From positions 1 to 32,032 of the forward strand of contig JAQVXI010000023.1 in assembly GCA_028709215.1 (NCBI GenBank): a stretch of 32,032 nucleotides of DNA, read 5' to 3'. Origin of the DNA: Bacteroidales bacterium. Its GTDB lineage: Bacteria > Bacteroidota > Bacteroidia > Bacteroidales > UBA1402. Of the stretch, positions 8,624-19,400 are shown one piece after another. Both the position numbers and the translations under genes were made by a program. Position 1 is the first letter of the stretch, and every line of letters begins with the position of its first letter. The notes under the pieces were generated by a model. That model saw only the letters and a program-made list of their open reading frames with translations, was not told the DNA's origin and searched no databases.

Positions 8624-10071
8624 TGGCAGTTGAATCGACAAATATATTGGAAGAAGTCACCTCGGGTGAATATAAATATGGTTTTATTACGGACATAGAT
8701 TCAGACAGCATTGCTTCCGGTCTGACCGAGGATGTTGTCCGGTACATTTCGATGAAAAAAAATGAACCGGAATGGATGTTGGATTTCCGTTTGAAAGCCT
8801 ACCGTCACTGGCTGACCTTGGAGATGCCGGATTGGGCCCATTTGAAGATTCCTGAAATCAATTATCAGGACATCATATTCTATTCGGCACCCAAGTCAAA
8901 GAAGGGGCCGGAAAGCCTGGATGAGGTGGATCCGGAATTGCTTAAAACCTTTGAAAAGCTCGGTATACCGTTGGAAGAGCAAAAAATGCTAACCGGAATG
9001 GCAGTAGATGCCGTTATGGATAGCGTTTCTGTAAAAACCACGTTCAAAGAAAACCTTGCTGAGCTGGGCATTATCTTCTGCTCCTTCAGTGAAGCCGTGC
9101 AACAATATCCGGATTTGGTGCGTCAGTATCTGGGCTCGGTTGTGGGATATCGTGATAACTTTTTCGCAGCGCTCAACTGTGCTGTCTTCAGTGACGGGTC
9201 TTTTGCGTACATACCCAAAGGCGTACGTTGCCCAATGGAGTTGTCCACCTATTTCCGCATCAATGCTGCCAATACAGGACAGTTTGAGCGAACGCTGATT
9301 GTTGCCGACGACAACAGCTATGTGAGTTACCTGGAAGGCTGTACTGCTCCCATGCGGGATGAAAACCAGTTGCATGCCGCCATCGTAGAGATTGTTGCCA
9401 TGGAACAGGCAGAAGTAAAGTACTCTACGGTTCAAAACTGGTATCCGGGTGATAAAAACGGAAAGGGAGGAATCTATAATTTTGTAACCAAACGCGGTTT
9501 GTGTAAGGGAAGGGGATCCAAAATATCCTGGACTCAGGTCGAAACCGGTTCGGCAATTACGTGGAAATACCCCAGCTGCATTTTGGCCGGTGACGACTCG
9601 GTAGGAGAATTCTATTCGGTTGCCGTAACCAACAACTACCAACAGGCTGATACCGGCTCAAAAATGATTCATTTGGGTAAGAATACCAAAAGCCGAATCG
9701 TTTCAAAAGGCATCTCTGCCGGTAGAAGTCAAAACAGCTACCGCGGCATGGTCAAAATATCCCCTCGTGCCGATAACGCACGTAATTTCTCTCAATGTGA
9801 CAGTTTGTTGCTTGGAGATCGTTGCGGTGCACACACATTTCCCTACATCGATATAAATAACGATTCCGCGGTTGTAGAACACGAAGCAACGACCTCAAAA
9901 ATCAACGAGGATCAATTGTTTTATTGCAATCAGCGTGGCATTTCTACCGAAGATGCCGTGGGATTGATCGTCAATGGATATGCCAAAGAAGTCATCAACA
10001 AGTTACCCATGGAGTTTGCCGTTGAGGCCCAGAAGCTGCTTCAAATAACCTTGGAGGGTAGCGTCGGTTGA
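8623..10071 (+). CDS. sufB: Fe-S cluster assembly scaffold protein SufB
   Basis: SufB is the scaffold subunit of the cytoplasmic SufBCD complex on which Fe-S clusters are built under SUF control. The 482-residue protein has the expected length. Family motifs visible include [48 protein letters not shown], and [20 protein letters not shown]. The last contains the cysteine position thought to accept sulfur. The C-terminal beta-helix and helical segment [17 protein letters not shown] match. The start overlaps the cvpA stop (TAATG), and the stop overlaps the pnuC start (TGATG). sufC, sufD, sufS and sufE follow after two inserted membrane-protein genes. Confidence 0.97.
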   Translation: MAVESTNILEEVTSGEYKYGFITDIDSDSIASGLTEDVVRYISMKKNEPEWMLDFRLKAYRHWLTLEMPDWAHLKIPEINYQDIIFYSAPKSKKGPESLDEVDPELLKTFEKLGIPLEEQKMLTGMAVDAVMDSVSVKTTFKENLAELGIIFCSFSEAVQQYPDLVRQYLGSVVGYRDNFFAALNCAVFSDGSFAYIPKGVRCPMELSTYFRINAANTGQFERTLIVADDNSYVSYLEGCTAPMRDENQLHAAIVEIVAMEQAEVKYSTVQNWYPGDKNGKGGIYNFVTKRGLCKGRGSKISWTQVETGSAITWKYPSCILAGDDSVGEFYSVAVTNNYQQADTGSKMIHLGKNTKSRIVSKGISAGRSQNSYRGMVKISPRADNARNFSQCDSLLLGDRCGAHTFPYIDINNDSAVVEHEATTSKINEDQLFYCNQRGISTEDAVGLIVNGYAKEVINKLPMEFAVEAQKLLQITLEGSVG

Positions 10072-10718
10072 TGGATTTTTTGACACAGAATATGGTAGAT
10101 GTCTGGGGCTACGGACTGAGTCTCTTGGAGTTTCTGGCTGTAGTTACCGGGTTTGCTGCTGTTTGGCTGGCTTCTGGTGAGAAGTCCGGCAATTTTCTGG
10201 TCGGCATGCTGAACAACGTGTTGTATGCGCTGCTTTTTTATCAGTTTCGACTCTATTCGGTCATGCTTTTACAGGCCGTTTATTTTGGTTTCAGCCTATA
10301 CGGATACTATCATTGGAGGCATCCGAAGCCGGACGAAGCCAATGGCCAACAGGAGCTTCGAATCCGTCGTTTGACAATAAAACAGTGGATCGCATACCTT
10401 CTGATTATTTTGATCGGAGGTGGTTTATGGGGCAGCTTTGTTATTTATACACAAGCCCACTTTCCGGAATGGATTGATCCGCCCGCCTATCCGAGATTGG
10501 ATGCGTTGTTGACTTCAGCCAGTGTCGTGGGGCAATGGTTACTCTCGAGAAAGTATTGGGATAATTGGCCGCTGTGGATTGTAGTAGATCTTATTTCATG
10601 TGTGTTGTATGCTTATATGGGGATGTTTTTTACAGCAATACTGTTTGCTTCGTTTACCTTGATTGCTGCCAAGGCAATTTGGCAATGGAGACAAACCTAT
10701 CGGACCTATGAAAGATGA
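10071..10718 (+). CDS. pnuC: PnuC-family nicotinamide riboside/vitamin transporter
   Basis: This 215-residue membrane protein has about seven hydrophobic helices. It carries the PnuC signatures YFGFSLYGYYHWR in the middle and QWLLSRKYWDNWPLWIVVD near the C-terminus. PnuC proteins are facilitators that import nicotinamide riboside for NAD synthesis; close relatives carry thiamine (PnuT) or riboflavin (PnuX), so the substrate is not fixed by sequence alone. The chosen ATG overlaps the sufB TGA. A TTG one codon earlier is possible but unlikely. The 3' end overlaps the next small gene by 11 bases. Its location inside a SUF operon is unusual. Confidence 0.85.
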   Translation: MDFLTQNMVDVWGYGLSLLEFLAVVTGFAAVWLASGEKSGNFLVGMLNNVLYALLFYQFRLYSVMLLQAVYFGFSLYGYYHWRHPKPDEANGQQELRIRRLTIKQWIAYLLIILIGGGLWGSFVIYTQAHFPEWIDPPAYPRLDALLTSASVVGQWLLSRKYWDNWPLWIVVDLISCVLYAYMGMFFTAILFASFTLIAAKAIWQWRQTYRTYER

Positions 10719-11016
10719 AATTGAAGCACCCTTAAAAAAGGGTTGGAAATGGATACTATTGGGCTTTGCCCTGCTCATGTTGCTTCTGTCTACCGCAGTC
10801 CTATTGTTGTTGTGGTATTTGGAAAATAATGCGTTGGGCCTTTCTAATCCCAACCGGATTCGAGTTGGAATCAGTGCGGTAGCATTGATTGTTTTACTTG
10901 CAATGAATGTACTGATGTTGAGGAAAATGCTTCGAAAAGAAGTGAAACCCAACAAACGTCGTTCGACCAAACGAAAACCGGCCGTACGTAAAAAAAAGTA
11001 TGAACGAAATAAATAA
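10708..11016 (+). CDS. Small two-helix membrane protein with very basic tail
   Basis: I do not recognise this 102-residue protein. The first 13 residues are mixed in charge. Two hydrophobic helices follow, roughly residues 14-38 and 47-66, joined by a loop containing [14 protein letters not shown]. The last 30 or so residues are dense in lysine and arginine ([15 protein letters not shown]). The ATG at 10708 overlaps the pnuC end by 11 bases, and the sufC ATG begins five bases after its stop, so it is embedded in the SUF operon. Codon use looks like its neighbours. The basic tail would lie in the cytoplasm if both termini are inside, and it might contact membrane lipid, nucleic acid or a protein partner. 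That is speculation. Confidence 0.75.
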   Translation: MKDEIEAPLKKGWKWILLGFALLMLLLSTAVLLLLWYLENNALGLSNPNRIRVGISAVALIVLLAMNVLMLRKMLRKEVKPNKRRSTKRKPAVRKKKYERNK

Positions 11017-11021
11017 ATACT

Positions 11022-11774
11022 ATGTTGCTTGAAATAAAGGATTTACACGCTTCTATTGATGGGAAGGAAATATTAAAAGGCATCAATCTGAGTATTAAGG
11101 AAGGTGAGATTCACGCCATAATGGGGCCGAATGGTTCCGGAAAAAGTACCCTGTCTGCTGTGCTGACAGGAAACCCTGCCTTCGAGGTAACACATGGTTC
11201 GGTTTCCTTCAAGGGCAAAGATCTGCTTGAATTGAGTCCTGAGGATCGTTCGCGCGAAGGGATGTTCCTCAGCTTTCAGTATCCTGTAGAAATACCGGGA
11301 GTGAGCATGGTCAACTTTATGCGTACAGCGATTAACGAACACCGCAAGTATCGTGAAGAGTCTCCCATGTCTGCAGCGGATTTTCTTAAGTTTATGCGTG
11401 AAAAGCGTGCCATTGTCGAGTTGGACAGCAAATTGGCCAACCGTTCCGTAAACGAAGGCTTTTCCGGAGGAGAGAAAAAACGCAACGAAATCTTTCAGAT
11501 GGCCATGTTGCAACCGAAATTGGCCATTTTGGACGAGACGGACAGCGGCTTGGACATTGATGCGTTGCGGATTGTAGCTCAGGGTGTGAATAAGTTGCGC
11601 AGTGCTGAAAATGCAACCATGGTGATTACACACTACCAACGATTGTTGGATTACATCAACCCGGACTTTGTACACATTTTATACGACGGGAAGATTGTGA
11701 AAACGGCCGGTCCTGAATTGGCACTGGAACTCGAAAAGAAAGGTTACGATTGGATCAAAGATGCATTGATATGA
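11022..11774 (+). CDS. sufC: Fe-S cluster assembly ATPase SufC
   Basis: SufC is the soluble ABC-type ATPase that drives conformational change in the SufBCD scaffold. The 250-residue protein shows the Walker A motif GPNGSGKST (residues 35-43), the ABC signature in [13 protein letters not shown], and the Walker B and D-loop region [16 protein letters not shown]. The switch histidine is in [12 protein letters not shown]. There is no membrane segment. It begins five bases after the small membrane-protein gene. Its stop codon overlaps the sufD start (ATGATG), implying coupled translation with its partner. Confidence 0.97.
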   Translation: MLLEIKDLHASIDGKEILKGINLSIKEGEIHAIMGPNGSGKSTLSAVLTGNPAFEVTHGSVSFKGKDLLELSPEDRSREGMFLSFQYPVEIPGVSMVNFMRTAINEHRKYREESPMSAADFLKFMREKRAIVELDSKLANRSVNEGFSGGEKKRNEIFQMAMLQPKLAILDETDSGLDIDALRIVAQGVNKLRSAENATMVITHYQRLLDYINPDFVHILYDGKIVKTAGPELALELEKKGYDWIKDALI

Positions 11775-13123
11775 TGAGAGAATTCGTTAAAACCTACACC
11801 TCCCTTTATAAGGAGCATGAGGATACGTTGAATAGGAGCTCGGTGCCTTTGCTGAATCAGCAACGTTCCAATGCGATGGAACGTTTTGATCAGATGGGTT
11901 TTCCGGACAATAAAAGGGAAGATTACCGGCATCTTGATCTGACAGCCGTGCTGGAAGTGGATTATGGGATGAACTTAAAACGGTTCAACATACCCAGCAA
12001 TCCCCACGACGTGTTTCGATGCGATGTCCCGAATCTTACAACCAAGCTGATGTTTTCGGTCAATGATCAATTCTATCCGAACGAAAAGCCGTTGAACCTT
12101 CCTCAAGGTGTGCTCTGCGGTAGTTTGGCTGAGTTGAGCAAAACCCATGAAGCCTTGCTTGCACCTTATTTCAATCAATTGGCAGAGCAGTCGCTTGACG
12201 GTTTGGTCCATTTCAATACGGCCTTTGCTCAGGATGGCTTTTTGTTGTACGTTCCTGAAAACGTAATTCTTGACAAACCCTTGCAGCTTATACAGATTTT
12301 GCAGGGTCCCGAAGAAATGTTGGTGCAACGTCGATTGCTGGTCATTATGGAGAAAGGGTCTCAGGCACAGTTGCTTCTCTGCGACCATACATTGTCCCCC
12401 AATCGATTCCTTGTCAATCAGGTTTCCGAATTATTTGTAGCAGATAATGCCCGTCTTGAATACTATGAGTTGGAGATGTCGCATGCTGCAACCACCCGCT
12501 TGTCGCATACATTTGCTTCGGTTGGAGCTTCGGCCAATCTTTCACAAAACGGAATGACATTGAGCAATGGATTGACGCGCAACAACATTGAGGTGCACCT
12601 GAATGGATCCAATTCAGAAGCCAACCTTTCCGGATTGGCTTTGGTTGAGAATGAGCAATTTGTGGACAATCATATTTGGGTCGATCATGCCGTTCCGCAC
12701 TGTGTCAGCAATCAGTTGTATAAATACGTATTGGATGATCAATCCAAGGGTGTTTTCAGTGGCCGTATTCTGGTACAACAAGATGCACAAAAAACGGCTG
12801 CTTATCAATCCAACCGCAACCTCTGCATGAGCAAAGAGTCTAAAATGTTTACCAAGCCTCAGTTGGAAATCTATGCGGACGATGTGCGTTGCAGCCACGG
12901 GTCAGCTACGGGACAAATGGACGAAACAGCCATGTTTTACATCCGCTCACGTGGAATACCCGAAAAGGAAGCCCGATTGCTGATGAAATTTGCTTTTGCT
13001 GCGGATGTGATTGATAACATTCATCTTGATCCGCTCAAAGACCGCATGAGAATGTTGGTCGAAAAAAGATTCCGGGGAGAACTGGCTCGTTGTGCAGGTT
13101 GTACGGCAGCCCAATGCAGTTGA
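11771..13123 (+). CDS. sufD: Fe-S cluster assembly protein SufD
   Basis: SufD pairs with SufB and SufC in the SUF scaffold and is linked to iron acquisition by the nascent cluster. The product is about 450 residues. The N-terminal region contains [14 protein letters not shown]. The central part is the SufB/SufD-type beta-helix, and the C-terminal part carries the family block [20 protein letters not shown] followed by [18 protein letters not shown] chose the ATG at 11771, which overlaps the sufC TGA; the adjacent ATG at 11774 is equally possible. A TTG further upstream would overlap sufC more deeply and is unlikely. sufS follows after one base. Confidence 0.95.
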   Translation: MMREFVKTYTSLYKEHEDTLNRSSVPLLNQQRSNAMERFDQMGFPDNKREDYRHLDLTAVLEVDYGMNLKRFNIPSNPHDVFRCDVPNLTTKLMFSVNDQFYPNEKPLNLPQGVLCGSLAELSKTHEALLAPYFNQLAEQSLDGLVHFNTAFAQDGFLLYVPENVILDKPLQLIQILQGPEEMLVQRRLLVIMEKGSQAQLLLCDHTLSPNRFLVNQVSELFVADNARLEYYELEMSHAATTRLSHTFASVGASANLSQNGMTLSNGLTRNNIEVHLNGSNSEANLSGLALVENEQFVDNHIWVDHAVPHCVSNQLYKYVLDDQSKGVFSGRILVQQDAQKTAAYQSNRNLCMSKESKMFTKPQLEIYADDVRCSHGSATGQMDETAMFYIRSRGIPEKEARLLMKFAFAADVIDNIHLDPLKDRMRMLVEKRFRGELARCAGCTAAQCS

Positions 13124-13124
13124 T

Positions 13125-14342
13125 ATGGAAGTACCTTTTCGTCACATTCGAAACGACTTTCCCATACTACAGGAAAAAGTGTATGGGAAAGAGTTGATTT
13201 ATTTGGACAATGCTGCAACCACCCAGAAACCCAAGGTTGTGGTGGAGGCCATTGAGCAGGGTTATTATAAGACCAACGCAAACATACATCGCGGTGTGCA
13301 CTACTTAAGTATGCGTGCCACCGAAGCGCACGAATCGGCTCGTGCCTGTGTTGCCCGTTTTTTGAATGCTTCGGATCCGGCTGAGATCGTGTTTACCCGA
13401 GGCACCACGGAGGCCATCAATCTGGTAGCGAGCTCGTTTGGAGAGGCTTTTTGCAACGAAGGAGATGTCATCCTTTGCAGCGAAATGGAACATCATTCCA
13501 ATATTGTCCCTTGGCAATTGCTTTGTCAACGCAAAAAGTTGCAATTGAAGGTCATTCCGATCCTTGATAACGGGGATTTGGATAGGCAGGCCCTTCGTGC
13601 TATGTTGACTTCCGAAGTTCGCTTGCTGGCCATTACGCACGTTTCCAATGTGCTTGGAACCATCAACCCGGTTAAAGAAATCATTCGTTTGGCCCACGAA
13701 CATAACATTGCGGTGTTGATTGACGGTGCCCAAGCCGTTCCGCACGTGAAAGTCGATGTACTGGATTTGGATGCCGACTTTTATGCCTTTTCAGGGCATA
13801 AAATGTACGGTCCTGCAGGTATTGGCGTGTTGTACGGAAAGCGGAAATGGTTGGATCAGATGCCCCCGTATCAAGGCGGAGGGGAAATGATTGCTCAGGT
13901 ACATTTCAGTGGCTCCACTTGGAACGAACTCCCTTACAAATTTGAGGCCGGTACGCCCGATTTTATTGGTTCAACCGCTTTGGCCAAAGCCATTGAATAC
14001 GTGGAACATTTGGATATGGATGCAATCGCCCGGTATGAGACCGACTTGATGCACTACGCAACGGATGCCTTGCTGCAATTGGGAGATGTACGTATCTTTG
14101 GAACGTCCGTACACAAGAGTGCCGTCATTTCTTTCCAACTGGGTAACATTCATCCCTTTGATGTGGGTACGTTGTTGGATCGAATGGGACTGGCCCTGCG
14201 TACCGGTCATCATTGTGCTCAGCCACTGATGGACCGTTTTGGCATTGAAGGTACGATTCGTGCATCCTTTGCCGTGTATAACGTTCCCGAAGAAGTGGAT
14301 GTGCTTATAACCGCTCTAAAGCGAATACGTACGATGTTTTAA
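13125..14342 (+). CDS. sufS: SufS-type cysteine desulfurase (group II)
   Basis: SufS is a pyridoxal-phosphate enzyme that takes sulfur from cysteine as a persulfide and hands it to SufE for cluster assembly. The 405-residue protein has IYLDNAATTQKP near the N-terminus. The PLP-binding lysine is in FSGHKMYGPAGIG (K226), and the catalytic cysteine is in LRTGHHCAQPLMDRFG (C364). Both positions agree with those of E. coli SufS as I remember them. The ATG at 13125 lies one base after the sufD stop. An upstream in-frame start at 13092 would overlap sufD and lacks family similarity. sufE follows eight bases later. Confidence 0.97.
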   Translation: MEVPFRHIRNDFPILQEKVYGKELIYLDNAATTQKPKVVVEAIEQGYYKTNANIHRGVHYLSMRATEAHESARACVARFLNASDPAEIVFTRGTTEAINLVASSFGEAFCNEGDVILCSEMEHHSNIVPWQLLCQRKKLQLKVIPILDNGDLDRQALRAMLTSEVRLLAITHVSNVLGTINPVKEIIRLAHEHNIAVLIDGAQAVPHVKVDVLDLDADFYAFSGHKMYGPAGIGVLYGKRKWLDQMPPYQGGGEMIAQVHFSGSTWNELPYKFEAGTPDFIGSTALAKAIEYVEHLDMDAIARYETDLMHYATDALLQLGDVRIFGTSVHKSAVISFQLGNIHPFDVGTLLDRMGLALRTGHHCAQPLMDRFGIEGTIRASFAVYNVPEEVDVLITALKRIRTMF

Positions 14343-14349
14343 TACGATT

Positions 14350-14769
14350 ATGGAAATCAACGAAATACAAGAAGAAATTATTGAAGAGTTTCAATCCTTG
14401 GAGGATTGGATGGATAAATATCAGTTGCTCATCGATATCGGTAACGAACTGCCTCCGCTGGAGGAACAGTATAAGAAACCGGAATACTTGATTGAAGGTT
14501 GTCAAAGTCGGGTCTGGATCCATGCTCAATACGATGGTCAGTTGATCACATTGGAGGCCGAAAGTGATACCGTCATTGTCAAAGGCATCATTGCTTTGCT
14601 GGTTCGGGTTCTTTCCGGACGTACACCGGATGAAATTTTAAACGCAAACCTGTTTTTTATCGACGCCATTGGCCTAAAAGACCACCTGTCACCAACCCGT
14701 TCCAACGGATTGGTTTCCATGATTCGTCAAATAAACCAGTACGCAAGGGTATTTAAACTGCGTGCTTAA
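14350..14769 (+). CDS. sufE: SufE family sulfur acceptor protein
   Basis: SufE accepts persulfide sulfur from SufS and passes it to the SufBCD scaffold. The 139-residue protein has the family's length. The acceptor cysteine is in [11 protein letters not shown] at C51, the same position as in E. coli SufE as I remember it. The conserved segments [18 protein letters not shown] and [13 protein letters not shown] are present. It is the last gene of the cvpA-suf operon. Its TAA overlaps the rnhB TAA on the opposite strand through the palindrome TTAA, leaving no intergenic space for a conventional terminator. Confidence 0.96.
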   Translation: MEINEIQEEIIEEFQSLEDWMDKYQLLIDIGNELPPLEEQYKKPEYLIEGCQSRVWIHAQYDGQLITLEAESDTVIVKGIIALLVRVLSGRTPDEILNANLFFIDAIGLKDHLSPTRSNGLVSMIRQINQYARVFKLRA

Positions 14770-15419
14770 AACAGCCGAAGCTGATCCTCCTTCAGGTGGA
14801 AACTTTTGCGGTGTTCCGGACTTGGTCCGTATTGGTGTAAGGCCTCTCTGTGGGCCTGTGTTGGATAGCCTTTGTTGAGATCCCAGGCATATTGAGGATA
14901 CCGGGCATGTAATCGCATCATGCATTCGTCCCGATGTGTCTTGGCCAGAATGGAAGCTGCCGCAATGGACTGAAATCGCCCATCCCCCTTAATTATGCAC
15001 GCATACGGAATGGCTGCGTACTCGTTGGGAAGCGTTGCCTTCGAAGCCAATTTGTGCAGCGGCAACTGTTCGGGCTGGTAAAAACGGTTGCCATCAATCA
15101 ATAAAAATTCCGGTTTCTGTTTTAACTGAGCGATGGCTCGATGCATGGCCAGAAAAGAAGCATTCAGGATGTTGATGTGATCGATTTCTTCGGCACTGAC
15201 GCTTGCCACGGCCCAAGCCAATGCCTGTTGTTCGATGATGGGTCGCAGCGATGCCCGTTGTTTTTCATTGAGTTTTTTGGAATCGTTCAAGAGGGCATCT
15301 TCAAAGCCTTCCGGCAGAATTACAGCTGCCGCAAACACTGGTCCCGACAAGCAGCCCCTTCCGGCTTCGTCGCAACCGGCTTCGATCCTTCCTTTTTGTA
15401 AGAACGCTTCCAGCATCAT
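14766..15419 (-). CDS. rnhB: Ribonuclease HII
   Basis: RNase HII cuts RNA in RNA-DNA hybrids and starts removal of single ribonucleotides misincorporated in DNA. The 217-residue protein has the N-terminal catalytic block [20 protein letters not shown] with the first acidic pair (D17, E18). The third acidic residue is in LLIDGNRF. The conserved [21 protein letters not shown] and the C-terminal [17 protein letters not shown] complete the picture. The first ATG overlaps the TGA of the upstream gene in an ATGATG arrangement, and the second ATG one codon on is also possible. It is the last gene of a four-gene minus-strand operon, and its stop interlocks with that of sufE. Confidence 0.97.
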   Translation of the reverse strand: MMLEAFLQKGRIEAGCDEAGRGCLSGPVFAAAVILPEGFEDALLNDSKKLNEKQRASLRPIIEQQALAWAVASVSAEEIDHINILNASFLAMHRAIAQLKQKPEFLLIDGNRFYQPEQLPLHKLASKATLPNEYAAIPYACIIKGDGRFQSIAAASILAKTHRDECMMRLHARYPQYAWDLNKGYPTQAHREALHQYGPSPEHRKSFHLKEDQLRLF

Positions 15420-16429
15420 TGTGCCTCCTGATAAAGCACTTGCAAAAGCGTTTGACCAACAACGGCCAGCGTGCTTGCCGAAATGTTGCGCATATCATCC
15501 CGATGCGTATGCCAATAGGGCACAAAACCACTGTCTTCTCGCGTATCAATGATGTCGATGCACGGAATCCGTGCCAGGGTATTGACATAGTAGTGGTCAT
15601 CCATCACCGACATGCCTTCTTTTTTGATGAAATGCGAAGCATGCCCCAGTGCTGCTGCGATCGACCAAACGTTTTCCAATACGGGAGACGCATAGCGCAC
15701 CGAATAGTAATCCCAATAGAACGTCGCTTCCGGATCACCCACCATATCCAGAAGAATGCCATACCTTGCCTTGTAGCCAACCTTATGTGGATTTTTCCCC
15801 CAGTATTGCGCACCCAGGCACCAACTCTCCATGTCTTCTCTACCTGGATAAAAACTGGGGTATCCGTAGTCTTCCGCATCAAACAGTAAAATGTCTATGC
15901 CAACGTTGGGCAATCGGTTGTTTGCTGCTTCAACACCAAGCAGCCGGGCGAGTTCCATCAAAACACCCACGCCACTGCCCCCGTCGTTGGCACCCAAAAT
16001 GGGCTCTTGTCGTTTCTTCGGATCCGGATCCTGATCGGCCCATGGACGACTATCCCAATGTGCGCACAACAAAATGCGTTTATCCAAATCGGGTTGATAA
16101 CTTGCAACGATGTTGGTTGCTTTTAATATCGTACCGTCAAAGGCGCGAACGTTTGCCTGTTGTTGGATGACCGAGGCTCCAAACCGTTCGAACTGCCCTA
16201 CCAGATAGTCCTTACACGCCTGATGTGCACGAGTATTGGGCACTCTGGGACCAAATGCGACTTGTGCCTGAACAAAGGATCGGGCACTATCCCCACGGAA
16301 TTCCGGCGTTGGACGTAATTCAAGCGTCAACGGGGGAGTCGTTGAAGCAGCAGTCTTTGGCTTACTCGTACAGGATGTACTTGTGACAACACTCAAAGCG
16401 AGAATTAAAACGATAAAAGATCGGTTCAT
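15416..16429 (-). CDS. M28-family lipoprotein, probable glutaminyl-peptide cyclotransferase
   Basis: The 337-residue protein starts with a lipoprotein signal ending at C20 (STSC). The M28 zinc fold follows, with [18 protein letters not shown] (H124), [20 protein letters not shown] (D149), [12 protein letters not shown] (E186) and YWHTHRDDM near residue 307. The sequence pattern, especially the HWDSRPWAD and [17 protein letters not shown] blocks, resembles the animal-type glutaminyl cyclases of Bacteroidales more than classical aminopeptidases. Such enzymes convert N-terminal glutamine of exported proteins to pyroglutamate after signal-peptide removal. Its start overlaps the TldD-TldE fusion stop (ATGA), and its stop overlaps the rnhB start. 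An aminopeptidase activity remains the alternative. Confidence 0.8.
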   Translation of the reverse strand: MNRSFIVLILALSVVTSTSCTSKPKTAASTTPPLTLELRPTPEFRGDSARSFVQAQVAFGPRVPNTRAHQACKDYLVGQFERFGASVIQQQANVRAFDGTILKATNIVASYQPDLDKRILLCAHWDSRPWADQDPDPKKRQEPILGANDGGSGVGVLMELARLLGVEAANNRLPNVGIDILLFDAEDYGYPSFYPGREDMESWCLGAQYWGKNPHKVGYKARYGILLDMVGDPEATFYWDYYSVRYASPVLENVWSIAAALGHASHFIKKEGMSVMDDHYYVNTLARIPCIDIIDTREDSGFVPYWHTHRDDMRNISASTLAVVGQTLLQVLYQEAQ

Positions 16430-19400
16430 GGGGCAGGTACGATAAATTCGGTTTCGTATTGTATGTTGTTGTTTCGCATTAGTTCCACATCCTCAAACAA
16501 AACAGCCTGTGGTGTGATGAGACTAACCCGATAGGCTCCGTCCATTGTGTTTAGAAGCTGCTCGTCCCGGCTGATTTCCAGGATGTTTTTGAATTGTTTG
16601 GCCGTGAAGTTTTGAAGACCGGTATTCAGAACCAGTTCTTCGCCTCCATCCGGATGGAGGCGATACAGGTATTCTCTGGACATGTGTGGATAACTTCTCA
16701 ATACGTAGGCAAAGGGATAGCCTTCGGTTTGAGCGGTTTCCATTAGTTTCTTGTATAAAGCCGTTCGACCGCATCCTTCATCGGTATGCAGGCGCATCAC
16801 TCCGGCCGATAGTCCGGCACCGGGTCCCATCCCCATGGGCATCTGGTGGCCGTTGCTGCGTTGATCTTTGGTGGCAGGAAGACGATTGGCAAGCATATCG
16901 AGCAGAATCCCGTTTTTTACCAGCGTGCGTTCTCTTTCGGGAGCAATGCCATCCGCATCGACCGGGCAGTATCCCAAAAGTTCCTGATTGTTCCAACGAG
17001 GCGTGCCGGTCAGTGACGATAGGTGAAGACGTTTGTCCAAAATGCGTGTTTGCAAAAACTGCGCCATCCGATTCTCGCTTTGATTGCCGGATAGTCCCTG
17101 AACCAGTGGTTTTCGTTTGGACAGCAAACCGTAATTTTGATTGATAAAAAGACGCCGGAAGACCTGTGCTACTGCGTTTCCTTCCATTAAGAGCGGCCCT
17201 GAGTAAGCCCGATCCAAATTGGAAGCCGAACGAATCGTCAAGAAGCGTGCGTTGTTTTCTCTCAGCATATTGCAGAGTGTGTCAAGGTTCGGAAGTTCTT
17301 CCAAGCGATTGAAATAGAACGGATACTGTTCGGTCAATCGTTGCCCCGAAGGCGTGATGAGTTCAACGTTTGCAATCAGCGCGAGGTGTTGATCCGGAAC
17401 AACGTATGAAAACCCCTCTGTATTATAAAAATAGCGATGTCCTTGTTCGATGCTGAGACGGATCTGGCTTCGTAGAATATCGGGTGATTCAGAAAGACAA
17501 GCGGACGCTTTGCGGCAATAGGCCTCAAGGGTGGCCGCATCAAACGTTGGAAACTGTTTTTCCATATGTGTTTGTGTCGATTCAGAAACGTCCAAATCCG
17601 GAATCTCCACTTCTTCTTGCGGACTGTTTGTTCGGGCCAGTTGTGCTTTTTTCCGTTTTAGATCTTCCGTTGCGTTTCTGTAAGCATCATCAAACAGTGT
17701 CCATAAATCGTGTTGGAGACTTGGCGCGATGTTTTCGTGTGCGATGCTTCGTATTCCGGACGCAATCTGGCTGTTGCGTTGGTAGTCGCCCAATGCAACG
17801 TAGGCTTGAATGCGCCCTTGTGGACGTTGAAAGGATTCGATCAGGACTCCTTCGCTGGCTGTAATCTGAAGGGACTCATAGGTCGTAGCCCGTGCACCCA
17901 AAATAAATGGCGATTCGTGTCCTTCCAAACGTAGCTGTTGTTTGTTGCGTTCTACCTCCTGACGAATGGCCTCGAGCACATCGGATCTTTGTTTTGTTGA
18001 ATGGAGCATTGTGGGACGTTCCAACTGAGGGAGCGGCTTGTCGGATTTTGCTTTGCGTTGTGTTTCCACTTGATGCACCAACATGCCCGGCGCGATACAG
18101 GAAACCGGTATGCTTCCGGATTCGGCACCGCAATAGCCGTTAAACACAGCATATTCGGAGCTGAATAAATCAATTTGGGCAAAAACCGATAAGGGTGTGC
18201 CGATCAAATTAACACCGCGTACCAGTTGGTCGGGTCTGCCATCGGCGTAGACCCGATATACAACCAAGGGCGTTACATTGAACGCATTTGTGCTGATGCG
18301 GGAAGTTTGTGTAAACCCTCCGCTAACCTGTTCAAAACGGTATCCATATTCCAGGTTGCTTGATTTTAATGCCTCACGAAGTGCTTGATTGAGTTCCGTT
18401 GGATCAACGGGTTGCTGTGCTTCCACAAAAAGATTGCTTTGGCGCGATACCGGAGCCTGACTGACGTTGGCACGTCCGTGTCCGTTGGATCGTGCAAAGC
18501 CGTCGATGGGCAATCGACTCATCAGAAAATCCGTTAACAGACCTTTTTCGACCACCTGAACCCGTTGCCCCGGCATGCCTTCGTCATCCATTGCATACGC
18601 ACCGCTGAGCGGAATGTTACGAAAACGACGTGAGGTCGGATCAAAATATACCGAAACATGTTCCGGCAAAACGGGTTGACCGATTTTTTGTTTGAATGTC
18701 TGTGCATCGCTGTCTGATTTCATTCGGGCACCCTCCACCCGGTGTCCGAAAAACTCATGAAAGAAGACGCCGGAAGCTTCCGGGCTCAAAATGGCAGGGC
18801 CGGAATACGGTTCGGCTACGGGGGCTGTTTTTAATTCCGAGAGTACGCGCATCAGGCGAAGCAATTCCTCCTCGATTTCTTTTTTTTCAGGTAGATCCGA
18901 GAGACGATCGGCGTAAAAACTCTTGAAAACCGGCAGTTCCATTCCATCTTCGGCACGTGTTGTCAACGAAATGGAAATGCGATAGGCCCACTGATTTTCT
19001 GCAAAAAGGTGGGATTGTGTATTGGCAAACGTTCTGCGGATGAATTGCGCTGAAAACTGTAGGCCACCATTCAGGACGTCCGGGTTTTCGTTCATGCGTT
19101 CGGAGATCTCCACGAGCATTTTCTGCCAACGTTCCGCATCCAATTGCAACGGATGCTTTCCCGGATGTTTTTCGATATACTGAACGGGTTCTTCCTGACT
19201 AAAGCAATCGGACGCATCCTCCGTGCGTGTTCGGGTGGACTGACTGGCAAGAATCTGCTCATAGCGTTCTCTGGACGATTTGTATAAGGCATCCGTTTTG
19301 AGCCACAGCAACTTCTGCAGGGTAGGCGCATTCCATTCAATGGGCAATCGAGTGTAGGGACTTTCCAGTTTGATTTGCCTTCCCTTGAGCTCGCCGGTGT

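Noticed and set aside
8989-9642. 217-codon antisense frame opposite sufB
   Set aside because: It lies fully within sufB, with no family resemblance and no plausible promoter.
11073-11675. 200-codon antisense frame opposite sufC
   Set aside because: It is opposite intact SufC motifs and has a random-looking composition.
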